Shown here piece after piece: positions 62,021-64,000 of a stretch of 64,000 nt of DNA. The translations under genes were made by a program, and so were the position numbers. The notes under the pieces are model-generated. The model was given only the letters and a program-made list of their open reading frames with translations. It had not been told where the DNA came from and searched no databases. The DNA comes from an uncultured Clostridia bacterium (GTDB lineage Bacteria > Bacillota > Clostridia > TANB77 > CAG-508): NCBI GenBank assembly GCA_947581825.1, contig CANPVP010000005.1, forward strand, positions 124,001 to 188,000. Direction: 5' to 3'. The first letter of the stretch is position 1; each line of letters opens with the position of its first letter.

Positions 62021-63994
62021 ATGAAAAATACAAAAACTAAGATAATACTTATATTGGGGTTAATAGTAGTAATGGCAATGATTGCAATACTAACAATTAT
62101 GTTTATATTACCTATTAAAGGAACAAAATCTAATCAAGAGGAATTATGGAATTATGTTTTTGGTGATAATATTCAGTTGATGGTACAGGATTATTTTAGT
62201 GGAGAAGATTATGAGAAACTTTTAAGTAATAAAAAATATACATCTACGACAAATATTTCTTTTAAGCCTAACATAGCGAGAAAAGAAGAAATTAATAAGC
62301 ATTTGAAAAATTTAGAGTTAAATATTTCGGAAAAAGTTAATAATGAAACAAATCAAGCTATGGGAAGCATTCTTGTTAATTATTTAAGAAATCAAGTTTT
62401 TAAATTAGATTATATCAAAGATAATCAATCAATAGGATTAAAATCTGATGAATTAGTAGACAGGTATCTAGGTATAAAAAACGAAAATCTAGATACTTTG
62501 ACTCAAAAATTAGGTTGGAATTTTGATTTGAAACCGATTTTATTCAACGAAAAGAGGTCTGTATTACCTAATATAGATACAATTGAAAAAATCAAACAAG
62601 CTTCTAAGGAGGTTTTTATAAATCAAATAAATAGTGATAAAATTGAAAAACAAACTAAAAGAAAAATTGAAATGCTAAATAAACAAGTAACAGTGGATTC
62701 GTATACAATTACATTAAATGATGAAGAAACATACAAAATAATATCAGCCTTATTAAAAAAAATATCTGAAAATGATGAAATAATAACAGAATTGAGTAAC
62801 AACAATATTTTATTTGCTTTATTAGGAAAGAATATTTCAAAAGACAGCATACAATCCTATATTAACCAAATAGAGTCAAAAGAATTTTCAAATGAACCAA
62901 TGATTATGGCTACGATATATGTTATGGATCAAAAAATGGTAAAGTTCGATTTTGACATTATTAGCAAAGATAATAATAAACAATATACTTTAGAAACACA
63001 AGAAGATTCAGGAAAAATGAAATTAACAATTAACAAGCAAGAAAAAGAAAAAAACTTAATGACAGAAGTAGAAATTGGAAAAGAAGGATCAGGAGAAGAT
63101 ACAGTTCATTATATCAATATTACAAATTCTGAAGAAAATGAAGAAAAAAATAAAATTATAATAAAAACGAAAACAGAAGGAAGTTTAGCTAATAATGATG
63201 TAACAAATAGAATAATTGTAGATTATAGCTATTCTGACAGCAATATAAAAGCTGAAATAGAAAACAAAATAAAGACTGTAGATGAAGTTGAAATTGAAAA
63301 TCTTAGTTCGAATAATTGTGCTTTTGCTAATAATATGGATGAAAGTAAACTTAATTATTTATATAGAGTGATATACATTGGAATACAAAATCTTTATCAA
63401 GAGAAGAAAAATATGATAAGTAGTGGTCAATTACAGACTCAAACTAATCCGTTAGATGAGGAAGTAAAAGAACATAATGCTGAGTTCGCTATGTATGATG
63501 GTGAATTTGCAGGAAAAATAGTAGTAGAATTATTAAATAAAGTTGTTAAATCTAATGCAGAATCAAATTATAAAATAGCATTGAAAACTAAACTAGACGA
63601 GAAACATAAGACTGATTTAAGCAATACAGATGTTACGGTAGAAAATGTACAATCAATAGCTAACTTATTGAAAACAGATGGAACTTATATAATAACAATA
63701 CATTATCATCAAGTTTCAGGAGCGATAGACGAAATAACAATTGTTAAATCAGGTTTGGAAGAAACGGACGAAACACCAAAAGTGACGATACCACTTGATA
63801 ATGAGAATCAGCAAAATAATAACCAACAACAAGATACAGATCAGCAACAAGATACAGATCAGCAACAAGATACGAACCAACAACAAGATACAGATCAACA
63901 ACAAGATACGAACCAACAACAAGATACAGATCAGCAACAAGATACGAATCAACAACAAGATACAGATCAGCAACAAGATACGAATCAACAATAG
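62021..63994 (+). CDS. membrane-anchored hypothetical protein with C-terminal QQQDT(D/N) repeat
   Basis: N-terminal TM; RBS aggaggt; hexapeptide repeats at C-terminus. Confidence 0.8.
   Translation: MKNTKTKIILILGLIVVMAMIAILTIMFILPIKGTKSNQEELWNYVFGDNIQLMVQDYFSGEDYEKLLSNKKYTSTTNISFKPNIARKEEINKHLKNLELNISEKVNNETNQAMGSILVNYLRNQVFKLDYIKDNQSIGLKSDELVDRYLGIKNENLDTLTQKLGWNFDLKPILFNEKRSVLPNIDTIEKIKQASKEVFINQINSDKIEKQTKRKIEMLNKQVTVDSYTITLNDEETYKIISALLKKISENDEIITELSNNNILFALLGKNISKDSIQSYINQIESKEFSNEPMIMATIYVMDQKMVKFDFDIISKDNNKQYTLETQEDSGKMKLTINKQEKEKNLMTEVEIGKEGSGEDTVHYINITNSEENEEKNKIIIKTKTEGSLANNDVTNRIIVDYSYSDSNIKAEIENKIKTVDEVEIENLSSNNCAFANNMDESKLNYLYRVIYIGIQNLYQEKKNMISSGQLQTQTNPLDEEVKEHNAEFAMYDGEFAGKIVVELLNKVVKSNAESNYKIALKTKLDEKHKTDLSNTDVTVENVQSIANLLKTDGTYIITIHYHQVSGAIDEITIVKSGLEETDETPKVTIPLDNENQQNNNQQQDTDQQQDTDQQQDTNQQQDTDQQQDTNQQQDTDQQQDTNQQQDTDQQQDTNQQ
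63823..63991 (+). repeat. coding 18-bp tandem repeat encoding (N/D)QQQDT
   Basis: Repeated caacaagatac(a/g)(g/a)a(t/c)ca(g/a) units to the end of the ORF. Confidence 0.95.
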
Positions 63995-64000
63995 GATGAA

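Noticed and set aside
63823-63991. CRISPR-like array
   Set aside because: 18-bp in-frame coding repeat without spacers.

Overview
AT-rich, low-GC Gram-positive (Clostridia-like, sporulation-gene-bearing) chromosomal segment. It carries a teichoic-acid/glycerophosphate polymer cluster (0.5-8.6 kb), housekeeping genes (polA, tmcAL, rnhA, coaE, xerD-like, rsmE, yicC, remA, rpoZ), a complete-looking fatty-acid synthesis/ACC operon (25.9-37.1 kb) studded with palindromic intergenic repeats, a two-component system plus MacAB-like export operon (43.8-52.1 kb), spoIIM and spoIIP, rpsO-pnp, lepA and rlmB. The standout observation is a recurrent recoding signature. Three unrelated genes (rsmE, a DUF3267-like membrane protein and an ABC ATPase) are each interrupted by an apparent +1 frameshift at an in-frame CGG codon followed by A (NNN-CGG-A -> NNN-C-GGA). 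Skipping the C restores the expected conserved protein in all three. In my manual scan these are the only in-frame CGG codons in any confident CDS of the window, although CGG/CGGA is common out of frame. This suggests CGG is unassigned in this lineage and acts as a dedicated +1 frameshift (or CGGA quadruplet-decoding) signal. A second candidate system is an (AT)13 tract at the junction of an acyltransferase and a GDPD-like gene; loss of one AT unit would fuse the two. No tRNA, rRNA or CRISPR array was recognised. All family assignments are by eye from the sequence; no searches were run.
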